DNA of 64,000 nt from contig JBHGNT010000003.1 of assembly GCA_043228905.1 (NCBI GenBank), forward strand, positions 6,138,001 to 6,202,000, given 5' to 3'. A model generated the notes under the pieces. That model did not search any database. It saw nothing but the letters and a program-made list of their open reading frames with translations, and had not been told where the DNA came from. Each line of letters starts with the position of its first letter. The stretch's first letter is position 1. This document shows, piece after piece, positions 54,500 to 64,000 of the stretch. Position numbers and translations under genes: made by a program. This DNA is from Azolla caroliniana. Lineage: Eukaryota; Polypodiophyta.

Positions 54500-56182
54500 T
54501 TTTACTAACAATTTTTTTGTTGTTTTGATGTTATTTGCGTGTGAGCGAGGGGGATCTAACAAGGCTCGTCATGCTCTTCTCAGGATCAAAACAACACTCT
54601 AAACCCGATATTCTTCTTTTTTGATCTCTTCTCTTTTTCTATTATGCGTTCTTTATGGTCGAATCAAATTGGTATTACGTTTTATTCTCTTTCTTTCTAC
54701 CTCCTACTACGCTACGATTTTACTTATTATTATGCATCGGGCCGAGCGTGTTTGCACTAATCGCACACGCTCAACTCATGGCCTTTTGCATATTGCGATA
54801 TATATCCCACACTCTCCTCTCTTGAACTCTTACGATAATAATTATTCTTGTGCATTGGGTCGAGCGTGTTTGCTCTAATCGCACATGCTTATCTCATGGC
54901 CGTGTTGCATATGATGTTGAGTATACCACTCTTCCCCTCTATTGAGCCATCACTTGGCCGATTCTAAGGGATGATGTGGCCTTGACGAGGTGTATGTTGC
55001 CTACCTATGCCACTCTACTCTCTATTAAGCCATCAATTGGCCGATTCTATGGGATGTTGTGGCCTTGACAAGGTATATGTAGCTTACATATGCCACTTTC
55101 CTTTTTAATTAGCCATCAATTGGCCGATTCTAAGGGATGATGTGGCCTTGACGAGGTATATGTCACTTACCTATGCCACTTTCCTCTTTAATTAGCCATT
55201 ACTTGGCCGATTCTAGGGATATGTGGTGGTCTTGAGGAGGTGCATGTCAACTACCCTAGGGTTTCGTATCTTAGGGCATGTTTGATTCCATACACCTAAT
55301 TGTTGATTATTCTAATTAAATTTTAATTTCATAAGTATTGTTTCACTTATAGGATTTTCTAGTAATTATTATTTACCCGCCCACAATTAACTCTCCTTTT
55401 TCCACTTCCTTTTCATGTATAAAGTATTTACATCGTTTATTTTAATGTAACCTTTACGTGTAGACTAATTTTTCGTATGGAGTGGCTTGTTGAACGATTT
55501 TTTTTTTCAACGAGTCATCTAGGTTTAACTCTTATCATCAAGCCTTAGAAAACGAGTAAAACCATATGAGTTCCCTTATTGATGTTTTACTCATGGATTG
55601 AGTATTACATCTTTGCGCACAACACCGTCATCACTTGTATCAATTTGTGGCTTATGTCACAATTGTGCAAGTTATAACAATCATATTGGGATGTATATGT
55701 GCATACCTTGCACTTCCCATTTATTTGTGACATTGTTTTTTTCGTAGGTAACACATGGGTTCTTTTTTTTTACCCTTGTTTTCGTCACTACTTAACTCTT
55801 ATGAGTAGTGCCTTATTTTATCATTTTATCATCACGTTTGCTTATTGCTCGACCATATAATACATGATGGGTTGGCATTAATATAAGGCTATCTAGGAAA
55901 TTTCATTGATGTAAGAACCATGGTTGAGCCTCGGGGAGCCGCCATGATTACTCAAGATCAAGATCCGAGAAATACATCTTAGCTATGTTTTCCCCCATGG
56001 TTTTTAAAACACCATAGTGTTACCATAGTTATCGGATCTCGAATCACATCTCATATGTCTAGAGGGGTAAAGACATGAGATACTTTCTTGGATAAAGTTC
56101 TTTCAATCAAAATTTCAAGCATTCATTTTGCTTGGGTATTTTCTGAACCTCCTTATTTTATTGCATACCCACAGCGTGCATC
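54500..56182 (+). other. Leader of Gypsy element D with ~83-bp tandem repeats
   Basis: Non-coding leader between the primer-binding site and the start codon. Four tandem units start at 54945, 55029, 55112 and 55195 ('gccatcaattggccgattct' ... 'gatgtggccttgacgaggta'). Just upstream a ~120-bp unit with 'cgagcgtgtttgcactaatc' is present twice (about 54742 and 54862). No protein is encoded. Confidence 0.8.
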
Positions 56183-59100
56183 ATGGAACAAGTTTTGAAC
56201 GCAGTTGGAACGATCTCTCCAAATGAGACCTCTCAACCCCAATCCGCATCTCGCACACAAGCTGAGATCACTATTGAGCAATTGCTCACTACTACCTTGA
56301 ATCAATTGGCCGAAATGAGACAGGCCAATATGGCATTGGAAAAGAAATTCCAAGAATTAACTATTGAGTCCAAGAAAGAAGGTGAACCGTCCTTCGTAGT
56401 CACGCCTTTCAAGGGAGATAAGAAAGAAAGAACCGAGGAGGCTATTAGCACTTGGCTTGGTCGTTGGGAGTCTCACTTTGAGCTTCATCCCAAGCCCGAT
56501 GCAGTAAAAATTGGTTATGTCGGTCGTGAGTTAGGTGGCCGAGCTGCTGCTTGGTGGCGTGGCCTAAGGACTGCAAAAAACTTACCCACAACTTGGGAAG
56601 GTTTCGTTGATGTTTTTAAGAAACAATTCTTGCAGCCACCTTCTCAAACCGAACAAGCGCAACACTTGCTCACGTTGTCTAGTAAGCCATTTACCTCTCT
56701 CGAGGATTATGTGCATCACGTTCGGACCCAGATCCAAAAATCGGGACTTACGGGTGAGAAATGGTTTGTCGCTTGTTTTTTGAATGGTATTCCCAATGGG
56801 GATTATCATTGGATTGTCCATGACAAGGACCCCACAACTTTCGAGGAAGCCGTCAACATTGTGCTGCGATACCATAGGACTTCCAAGAAAGACCACAATA
56901 AACCTGAGTTCGCCAAAACTCCGAATGTCAAGTTCATTGGGAAACGTAAGCAATCCAGTGACACTCTTGACCGCGACTCAAAGAAACCGAACCTCTTCTG
57001 TGCATATTGCAAGAAGCGGGGCCACACAAAGGATACCTGTCGTCATCTTGAGAGGAAGTCAATGAACACCCCTCCTCAAGACAAATCTACGAGTCACACA
57101 GGTGAGTCTTTTGATATTGTTGAAGTTCATACCAATCACTTAAGTTTATGTGAATGCACTTTTCCTTCACATTTACTTGGACCTAATGATTTACTCCGAG
57201 CAGTCGGATATATCAATGGAACACAAGCACATTTCTTGTTTGATTCCGGTAGTTCTCACAATTTTCTTAATGATCACTTTGTGCAGCAAATGGAGCTCCA
57301 CATAAACGCAAGTGATCATATCTATCAAGTTCACATGGCAAATGGAAACGTTCAATACATCAGTGGCATTGTTTGTCAACTGCCAATTCAAATAGATACT
57401 TATTTGGAGAAGCTTGACTTTCATGTTATGAAATTACAATCCGCAGATGTCATTTTAGGATATCCTTGGTTTTTTAATAAAAACCCTTCTTTGTCCATTG
57501 ATTGGGTTAATCACTCAATCACATTTGAACTTAATAATTGTAAACATTTTATTCAATGTTCCAAACTTCCTTCTCATTCACTTGTGTCTTCTAAATCTTT
57601 AAGTGAGTATTCTAGTTCATTAATTTATTCGTGTGTAATTGATCCTGCGGTTCAATTTTATTATTTTAATATTGACGCCACACAATTACCACATTTTGAG
57701 CAACGATTACTCGACTCTATTTTAGAGGATTTTCAAGATGTGTTTCCTACTGAATTACCGCTTACTTTACCACCTAAACGTAATGTGGACCATCAAATTG
57801 AACTCATCCCTGGGGCTGCTCCTGTGAGCATTCCACCTTACCGACTTAGTCGATTAGAAGAGGATGAGATCGCTAAACAACTTAAGGAATACTTGAGTAT
57901 GGGCCACATTAGGTATAGTAAATCACCTTGGGGTGTGCCAGTTCTATTAGTCAAGAAGAAGGAAGGTTCGTGGCGAATGTGTATCAATTATCGCCGTTTG
58001 AATAAAATGACAATTAAGAATGCATATCCATTACCTCGTGCCGATGATTTGATTGATCGTTTGCACGGGGCTCGATATTTTACGAAAATTGACTTACGAA
58101 CTGGTTATCATCAGATTCGCATCGCCGAGGATGATATTCCTAAAACCGCTTTTCATACGCGCTATGGCCATTATGAGTTTTTAGTCATGCCATTTGGGTT
58201 GACTAATGCTCCAACCACATTCCAACAAGCGATGAATGATGTTTTCCGAGATCAACTCGGTGATTTTGTTGTCGTCTTCTTGGATGATATTTTGATATAT
58301 AGCCGTACCTTGCAAGATCATGTTCAACATGTTCGATTTGTTTTGCGAAAGTTGCGTGACAACTCTTTCTATGCAAAACATTCAAAATGTGACTTCTTCC
58401 AAAAATCTATTGTGTACCTAGGTCATTTAATTACAGAAAATGGCGTTGAAATTGAACCTTCTCGTATTGAAAAGGTTAAACTTTGGCCCATTCCTCGTAA
58501 TATTCGTGAACTTAGATCATTCTTAGGGTTTGTTGGATTTTTACGAAAATCAATTCGTAACTATTCCAAATTGACTACGCCATTAACTAACCTTTTAAAA
58601 GGTCATCCACGTAAGTCTGTCAAACCAATTTCATGGAATGAACAACTTGACAAATCATTTGAGACACTCAAGGAGCATGTGTGTCAGGCTCCCACTCTTC
58701 TATTACCAGACCCTTCTAAGCCTTTCTCAATTGAAACCGATGCTAGTGATTATGCTATTGGTGTCGTTCTTTATCAAGGTGGTCACCCTATTGCTTTTGA
58801 AAGTAAGAAGCTTGATGTTGCTCAATCTCGGTATTCGGTTCAAGAGAAAGAGTTGTTTGCGGTGATACACGCACTTAAAACATGGAGGCACTATCTCTAT
58901 GGAAATAAATTTGTGGTTACAACAGACCATCAATCATTAAAGTATTTTTGTGACCAGCCCGATCTTGTTGGTCGTAAAGGCCATTGGGCTGACCTTATGC
59001 AAGATTTTGATTTTTCCATACGATATCGCAAGGGTTCTATGAACACCGTTGCTGATGCTCTTAGTCGCATTAAAGAAGTTAACATGCTTAGCTTCACGGA

Positions 59101-60580
59101 AATAAAATCGGATCTTTTAGATCACCTTCGAGGGAAATACCTTGATGACAGTTATTTCTCAAAATACTGGACGAAAGCCGAATCTGGTTTAGATGCCGAT
59201 ACTAGCACCCTACCCTCGAAGGCGACCTTTCACATTACAAACGGTTTGCTCTACCGTAGTGGAAAGGTCTGTGTTCCAGATTTACCAAATGTTAAACAGA
59301 AAATTTTTCATGAATGTCATGATGCACCATCTGCTGGTCATCCTGGAATACAACGCACACTCGTTCTCATCTCGTGTACTTTTTTCTGGCCTAAGATGCG
59401 CTCTGACGTGCATAAATACGTAACTCAATGCTTACAATGTCAGATTAATAAGTCGGAACGACTTAAAGCTGCTGGTCTTTTACATCCCTTAGATATTCCC
59501 AACAATAAATGGGAAAGTATCTCGATGGATTTTATTGTTAGTTTACCTCGTACACAGAGGGGTCATGATGCCATATGGGTTGTCGTTGACAGGCTAACAA
59601 AATTAGCTAGATTTATTCCTACAAAAACCACGGTAACCGCTCAACAGTTGGCTTATCAATTTGTTGATGAGTTATTTCGTTTTTATGGATTACCGATGGA
59701 TATTGTTAGTGATCGAGATTCCAAGTTTACTAGTGACTTTTGGACTCGGGTCTTTAAGAAACTAGAAACTACGTTGAGCATGAGTTCCGCAGATCATCCT
59801 CAGTCTGATGGACAAACTGAACGAGTTAATCAAATTATTGAGGACATGCTTCGAGCTTATGTAGCAAAAACCCCTTCTAAGTGGGAGCAATACCTTCCTA
59901 TCTTAGAATTTGCCTATAATAGCTCTAAACATACATCCACTGGATATAGTCCTTTTATGTTGATGTATGGTTTTCAGCCACGTGCCCCAGTTGATGTCAC
60001 GATTCATCGTGATACATTAGACAGTACACGCAATTTTTTGCAAGACATGAACCAAATGTTGCATATTGCCAAAGAAAATGTCAAGACAGCTCAAGATCGT
60101 GCTCGATTTTATGCTGATCAGGATAGACGTCCTCGTGCATTTACTATTGGTCAAAAAGTTTTTTTGCGTGTCCCGACTGATTCTACGTCATTATCTACGG
60201 GCAAGTGCGCTAAGTTAGCCCCACGATATTGTGGCCCATTTGAAATCCTTAAGCGAGTTGGGTCATCTGCTTATCACCTTGCCTTACCTCGTAACGTTGG
60301 TATTCATCCTGTTTTTCACGTCAGTCGTCTAAAACCATTTTTAGGCTCTGGTGATAACACCATCACAATCCAAGATCTTGTAACATTAGAGGATTTTTCT
60401 TACAAACCTCATGTTCCTGAACGAATTCTTGATTCTCGTAATAACGTTTACGTTCTAAAGAGATTCGGCTATTCAAGATCAAATGGATGGATAAACCTAT
60501 TGATGATGCCACATGGGAACGCGAGCATTCGCTTAAGGCACAATTTCCTCACTTTATATTGCAAGAGTGCAATCTTTTGA
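56183..60580 (+). CDS. gag-pol polyprotein of Gypsy element D (1465 codons)
   Basis: Retrotransposon polyprotein in one frame. Domains: retrotransposon gag (about 75-240, with WWRGL and the QFLQPPSQ region), zinc knuckle CAYCKKRGHTKDTC (273-286), aspartic protease FDSGSSHNFL (about 352), reverse transcriptase (about 560-740, catalytic FLDDILIYS near 697), RNase H (DASDYAIGVVL near 850), integrase zinc finger H-H-C-C (about 1043-1082) and integrase core (D in MDFIVSLP near 1115, SDRDSKFTSDFW near 1176, E in GQTERVNQ near 1213). The last ~45 codons do not fit the family. The conserved WERE/QFPHF-type ending is present but in another frame from about 60440, ending at TAG 60583-60585. A one-base shift at the extreme C-terminus is therefore likely. 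The rest is intact. Confidence 0.95.
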   Translation: MEQVLNAVGTISPNETSQPQSASRTQAEITIEQLLTTTLNQLAEMRQANMALEKKFQELTIESKKEGEPSFVVTPFKGDKKERTEEAISTWLGRWESHFELHPKPDAVKIGYVGRELGGRAAAWWRGLRTAKNLPTTWEGFVDVFKKQFLQPPSQTEQAQHLLTLSSKPFTSLEDYVHHVRTQIQKSGLTGEKWFVACFLNGIPNGDYHWIVHDKDPTTFEEAVNIVLRYHRTSKKDHNKPEFAKTPNVKFIGKRKQSSDTLDRDSKKPNLFCAYCKKRGHTKDTCRHLERKSMNTPPQDKSTSHTGESFDIVEVHTNHLSLCECTFPSHLLGPNDLLRAVGYINGTQAHFLFDSGSSHNFLNDHFVQQMELHINASDHIYQVHMANGNVQYISGIVCQLPIQIDTYLEKLDFHVMKLQSADVILGYPWFFNKNPSLSIDWVNHSITFELNNCKHFIQCSKLPSHSLVSSKSLSEYSSSLIYSCVIDPAVQFYYFNIDATQLPHFEQRLLDSILEDFQDVFPTELPLTLPPKRNVDHQIELIPGAAPVSIPPYRLSRLEEDEIAKQLKEYLSMGHIRYSKSPWGVPVLLVKKKEGSWRMCINYRRLNKMTIKNAYPLPRADDLIDRLHGARYFTKIDLRTGYHQIRIAEDDIPKTAFHTRYGHYEFLVMPFGLTNAPTTFQQAMNDVFRDQLGDFVVVFLDDILIYSRTLQDHVQHVRFVLRKLRDNSFYAKHSKCDFFQKSIVYLGHLITENGVEIEPSRIEKVKLWPIPRNIRELRSFLGFVGFLRKSIRNYSKLTTPLTNLLKGHPRKSVKPISWNEQLDKSFETLKEHVCQAPTLLLPDPSKPFSIETDASDYAIGVVLYQGGHPIAFESKKLDVAQSRYSVQEKELFAVIHALKTWRHYLYGNKFVVTTDHQSLKYFCDQPDLVGRKGHWADLMQDFDFSIRYRKGSMNTVADALSRIKEVNMLSFTEIKSDLLDHLRGKYLDDSYFSKYWTKAESGLDADTSTLPSKATFHITNGLLYRSGKVCVPDLPNVKQKIFHECHDAPSAGHPGIQRTLVLISCTFFWPKMRSDVHKYVTQCLQCQINKSERLKAAGLLHPLDIPNNKWESISMDFIVSLPRTQRGHDAIWVVVDRLTKLARFIPTKTTVTAQQLAYQFVDELFRFYGLPMDIVSDRDSKFTSDFWTRVFKKLETTLSMSSADHPQSDGQTERVNQIIEDMLRAYVAKTPSKWEQYLPILEFAYNSSKHTSTGYSPFMLMYGFQPRAPVDVTIHRDTLDSTRNFLQDMNQMLHIAKENVKTAQDRARFYADQDRRPRAFTIGQKVFLRVPTDSTSLSTGKCAKLAPRYCGPFEILKRVGSSAYHLALPRNVGIHPVFHVSRLKPFLGSGDNTITIQDLVTLEDFSYKPHVPERILDSRNNVYVLKRFGYSRSNGWINLLMMPHGNASIRLRHNFLTLYCKSAIF

Positions 60581-60592
60581 AGTAGGGGAGTA

Positions 60593-61066
60593 TGTTATGT
60601 ACACATAACGTTGGTGAGGGTAGGTCACTAATATTTACATTAGTGAAGGGTATGTTCACTATTATTAAAAAGGGGACTAATGATTGGATAGAATGAATGA
60701 TATGTGCATGCACTATCATGATTTAGACAACCAATGAATAGAGAGCCTTTTAGAAAGGCACATCTATTCAAGGGGCCTAGGAAAAGGTATAAATATGAGG
60801 CTTAGCTACCCTCATAGAGATCATCACGTCGGAAGGCTGCTGTCGTAGACACCGGTGGTGCGGGCTAGGATTTCGTCTCGACGATCGTGTTTATCTCTTC
60901 CAAGGTATTAGTCATCCTAATATCCGGCGGTATGGGACGTCGGTGGTAGGTTGGCTATGTCTAGATCATAGCTCGGGGGTGGTCGGGTGGAACGGGTTCT
61001 TCTATCCAATCTATTTTCTTCCTTTTTACTTGATTTGGTCTATTGATTAGTAATAGACTCTTAACA
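60593..61066 (+). repeat. Right LTR of Gypsy element D
   Basis: Partner of 54013-54486, followed by the CTTAC target duplication. Confidence 0.95.
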
Positions 61067-61071
61067 CTTAC

Positions 61072-61239
61072 AATTGTTTCCTTCAACATGTGTGTACTTG
61101 CATTCCATTGAAATTCTGAATCGCAGACTTTTGGATATAATAATTCGAAATATACTTCGTGGAATATAACAAACACCTGCAAAAGAAAATGCTTCTACTT
61201 TCGTCGTCACCTCATAAAAGTCTGCTTTAGCCCCCAACA
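61072..61239. other. Spacer after element D; possible PPR-pseudogene continuation
   Basis: Minus-strand frames here are open for about 60 codons but show no clear PPR signature. Confidence 0.3.
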
Positions 61240-62275
61240 ACATCATCACTCATCCTTATCAAACAAAGAAAACATGTTTCCTTTTCCCCAACCATCTCGC
61301 CATAGCATAGCAAATCTTGTATCTACCAAACAAAAACATAATCACACTACTCTCTTTAATCCCCTCATGAAATTCAACTTCTTCCCCCGACACCATCGTC
61401 ACTCATCCTTGACAATTTTCTTCATTTTCCACATCAACCATCTGTTCGTTTGCCATTGAAGTCCTGTACAAACAAAAAATAGAGTGAATGTGTTATCTTA
61501 ATCCCCTCAAAAAAACATTGCTTCAACCCCCAACACCACCATGATTCACTCATCCTTAAAAAATAGACAATTTGCTTCAATGACCACATCAACAATCTCG
61601 ATTTATACCACCGAGAACCTGTACCAAAAAAAGAAATGAGCTTACTGTCCTAATCCCCTCATGAAATTATGCTTCATCCCCCTACACTATCATCACTCAT
61701 CCTATACAGAAATGTGCTATCCTCATCCCCTACAAGTTTCTTCGTTTTCCACATCAACCGGCTGTTCGTTTGGCATTGCAATCCTGTACAAACAAAAATA
61801 GAGTGAATGTGCCACGTCATCCCCTCATAAAAACATTGCTTCAGGCCCCAACACCACCATGATTCCCTCATCCTTAGAAAATAGACAATTTGCTTCAATG
61901 ACCCCATCAACCATCTCGATTTATACCACCGAGAACCTGTACGAAAAACGGAATGAGATTACTCTCCTAATCCGCACATGAAATTATGCTTCATCCCCCT
62001 ACACATTCGTCACTCATCCTGTACAAAAATAGAAGAATGTGCTTCATTTTCCACATCAACCATCTGTTCGTTCACCACCAAAATCATGTACAAACAAAAA
62101 TAGAGTGAATGTGTTGTTGTCATCCCCTCATAAAAATTTGTTTCAACCCCTGACAACACCATCACTCATCCTTACCAAATAGAAATACTTCCATGCCCAC
62201 ATCACCATCTCATTGTGTACCACTAAAGTCCTATATCTACCCAAAAAACTTAATGAAACTATTATCCTAATGATA
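61240..62275. repeat. Satellite-like array, ~150-bp monomers in ~300-bp dimers
   Basis: The box 'cactcatcct' recurs at about 61246, 61399, 61546, 61693, 61865, 62010 and 62162, spaced about 147-171 bp. Alternate monomers are more alike. A dimer phrase 'acaaacaaaaatagagtgaa' recurs at about 61470, 61788 and 62090. Other shared boxes are 'cccctcatgaaattatgctt' and 'catcaaccatctcgatttat'. Non-coding. Confidence 0.85.
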
Positions 62276-62279
62276 AATT

Positions 62280-64000
62280 ACTGTGGAGTATTCAGTATAA
62301 ATGGTGTCGGTGGCGGAAACAACCAACGAGGTGGAACGTAGTTCCACTTAACATCATCTCCTGTTGCATCCAAGAAAATAGGAATAGCTGACCAGACTCT
62401 TCTAATTGTGCTTCTTTTCCGATTAGCTACATTTCCAAAACCCTCATAACTATCATATTCACCTTTAACCGTACTTACCAATCATTCCCAGAAAGACTTA
62501 ACTTGATCCACAACATTAGTTTGTTCATCATTAATATTTTAGAACATCTCGCTTTCCAAATAATCCATAAGGCGAAAGAGGAGATAATGTTCCAAACATA
62601 ACACCTGGAAGAAAACTTGACTCCCTGCAAGGAGCTTCATGTATCGTACACCTGAAAACTTTTCACATGTAAAGTCAATGATGAATTATGATGATGATAA
62701 AAACCCATTTGTTGAGCCAACGTACCCCAAAAGATCGTACCCCACGTGAATATAACCGCCCTATACTTACGACCTAAAAGCCTAAGAATACGAGACCAAA
62801 AACATTTGACCGTAACACATTCCCAAAAAGCATGATGCAATGCCTCAGATGCAAAACCACACCTACCACATGATCGATCAGGTAGTGTTCCCCTCAATAA
62901 AGCTCCTACTAGCAATGCATAATGAATCATTAACCATCGAAAATGCAATACCTTGTTCATACATTTAAGTGACCAAAACTGTTTCTAGAACTTCAACATA
63001 TGCGAAGATTACACATTACCTTCCTCCCAATATTGTTTCCCTGTAGGTATCAACTCTATCTCATTTAACAAAAAAATTCTACCCAATGCCACAGAATATG
63101 TGAAAAATGGAAGAACTTTTGTTTGCATAGTGTCAAACCTGGGCAACATCCAACCATAATCTGATGGATCCCACTGTAGATCAACAATTGGCCTAGAGTG
63201 TAAAACCCACATATGAGATGAGTACTTAGCAATTAATGGATTAGGATCTATAAATATCTTTTTATCTAATCTAGCAATTACTCTCACTGGTAGTTGCTTG
63301 GCAGAAGACATGATTGAAGACTCCTCCTCCACTAAAAACAACCTACCGTTATCCAGAACTTCATAAAAGTAGAGGCTGCCATTTGATGATATAAACAAGC
63401 TCCTATAAGTATATTCAATGTCGAAAACATACCATACCAATTCTAAAAATGACCAAATTGCAAAGTTGGTAGTGTTACCTGATACATCATTGACACTTGA
63501 GAGAGCATAATGTTTGCCCCTCTAAAATTAGACACCCTAGTCTTTTGGTCTTGCACTGAAGTCTACAGAAAATTTACCCAATCCGCAATTGTACGAGTTG
63601 GTCCATTATCCATTGCAGCCCAAGATAACCTAGGTTGTAAACCCAAAACACATGGCGCATCATCAGTAAATAAAGGATTCCATAACAACGATTGACGCAT
63701 TAATTGATGATACGTTTTTGGTGGCACAAAAACAAGTGCTCGACGAATACTTTCCCATGCCCTTAGAATTCCATTAAAAAAACGTAAAAACCCAACAATC
63801 GACTTAGGCAACAGAAAATCTGAGTTAAAGAACCATCTAAGACTATCACGCCATTGACCACCAACATATGGTTTAAATTTATATAAATGACACATCCATA
63901 AATTTTTCCACAACTCCTCTCCTGGCAATAAACTCCTAATAACATGTTTAACAAGTAATGATTTACTTTGAATAAAAGGATCAATCAAATCTAAACCTCC
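62280..64000 (-). mobile_element. L1-type LINE, 3' half of ORF2, minus strand, running off the window
   Basis: Read from 64000 downwards, the part after the reverse transcriptase is present: DPFIQSKSLLVKHVIRSLLP, LWMCHLYKFKPYVGG, RQSLLWNPLF (63988-63563). A middle piece (63440-63009) has LPVRVIARLDKKIF. The zinc-binding zf-RVT region (62960-62637) has HFRWLMIHYALLVG, CGRCGFASEALHHAFWEC and the VKCFWSRIL end. A final piece near 62360-62290 (VKWNYVPPRWLF) resembles the start of the RNase H domain of some plant L1s. Stops separate the pieces. It ends against the satellite array. The endonuclease and most of the reverse transcriptase lie beyond the window. Confidence 0.85.

Larger units (their letters stand above)
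54013..61066 (+). mobile_element. Gypsy (Ty3) element D, full-length and very recent
   Basis: Two 474-bp LTRs (54013-54486, 60593-61066), TGTTATGTAC...CTTAACA, look identical by eye. A perfect 5-bp target duplication CTTAC flanks the element (54008-54012 and 61067-61071). The primer-binding site TGGTATCAGAGC is at 54488-54499. A polypurine tract (aggggag) directly precedes the right LTR. A 1.7-kb leader is followed by one open frame of 1465 codons. Confidence 0.97.

Noticed and set aside
63510-63695. Short plus-strand frame at the end of the window
   Set aside because: Shadow of the minus-strand LINE coding sequence.

Overview
This is plant nuclear DNA, almost certainly from a flowering plant. 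The evidence is A+T-rich sequence, GT-AG introns, an auxin response factor, a plastid-targeted FKBP, a plant DUF3444 J-protein, PPR remnants, and plant-type Copia, Gypsy, L1 and RTE retroelements primed by initiator tRNA-Met. I cannot name the species. There is nothing bacterial here: no operons, no CRISPR, and no rRNA or complete tRNA gene.

Three host genes can be supported. (1) At 1-2064 (+) lie the last five exons of an auxin response factor, covering the ARF ancillary domain, a Ser/Asn/Pro-rich middle region and the PB1 domain. The gene starts before the window. (2) At 7550-27772 (-) is a nine-exon gene for a chloroplast, probably thylakoid-lumen, FKBP-type protein of 223 residues. Its coding sequence is only 672 nt, spread over 20.2 kb because transposons have swollen its introns. 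It has a 12-nt microexon, and its first exon and promoter are tandemly duplicated. (3) At 43808-46204 (+) is an intronless gene for a 798-residue DnaJ/DUF3444 protein with a telo-box-rich leader.

Most of the rest is mobile DNA. FKBP intron 3 holds a Copia element (A, 13292-22262) with a second Copia (B, 13734-18477) nested in its leader. FKBP intron 8 holds a Copia fragment flanked by an unusual 200-bp direct repeat. Degenerate Gypsy-type LTRs (about 22390-23270) and an RTE-type LINE (about 24090-26290) fill other parts of the FKBP introns. A young Copia (C, 30181-35677) has a 5-bp target duplication, nearly identical LTRs and a single in-frame stop. A complex tandem-repeat locus (36345-39060) is split by a hAT-like element that itself carries a 5'-truncated LINE with an 18-bp target duplication.

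Downstream of the J-protein gene are an L1-type LINE (49862-52625) split by a probable solo LTR, PPR pseudogene pieces, and a very young full-length Gypsy element (D, 54013-61066) with LTRs of equal length that look identical. These are followed by a ~150-bp satellite array and the 3' half of another L1 on the minus strand that runs off the window.

The three genes belong to different processes (auxin-responsive transcription, plastid lumen protein handling, nuclear chaperone-type function) and show no sign of acting together. I found no convincing new multi-gene system. The most unusual items are the transposon-stretched FKBP gene with its microexon and duplicated first exon, the retroelement fragment bounded by 200-bp repeats, and the nested repeat locus at 36-39 kb.
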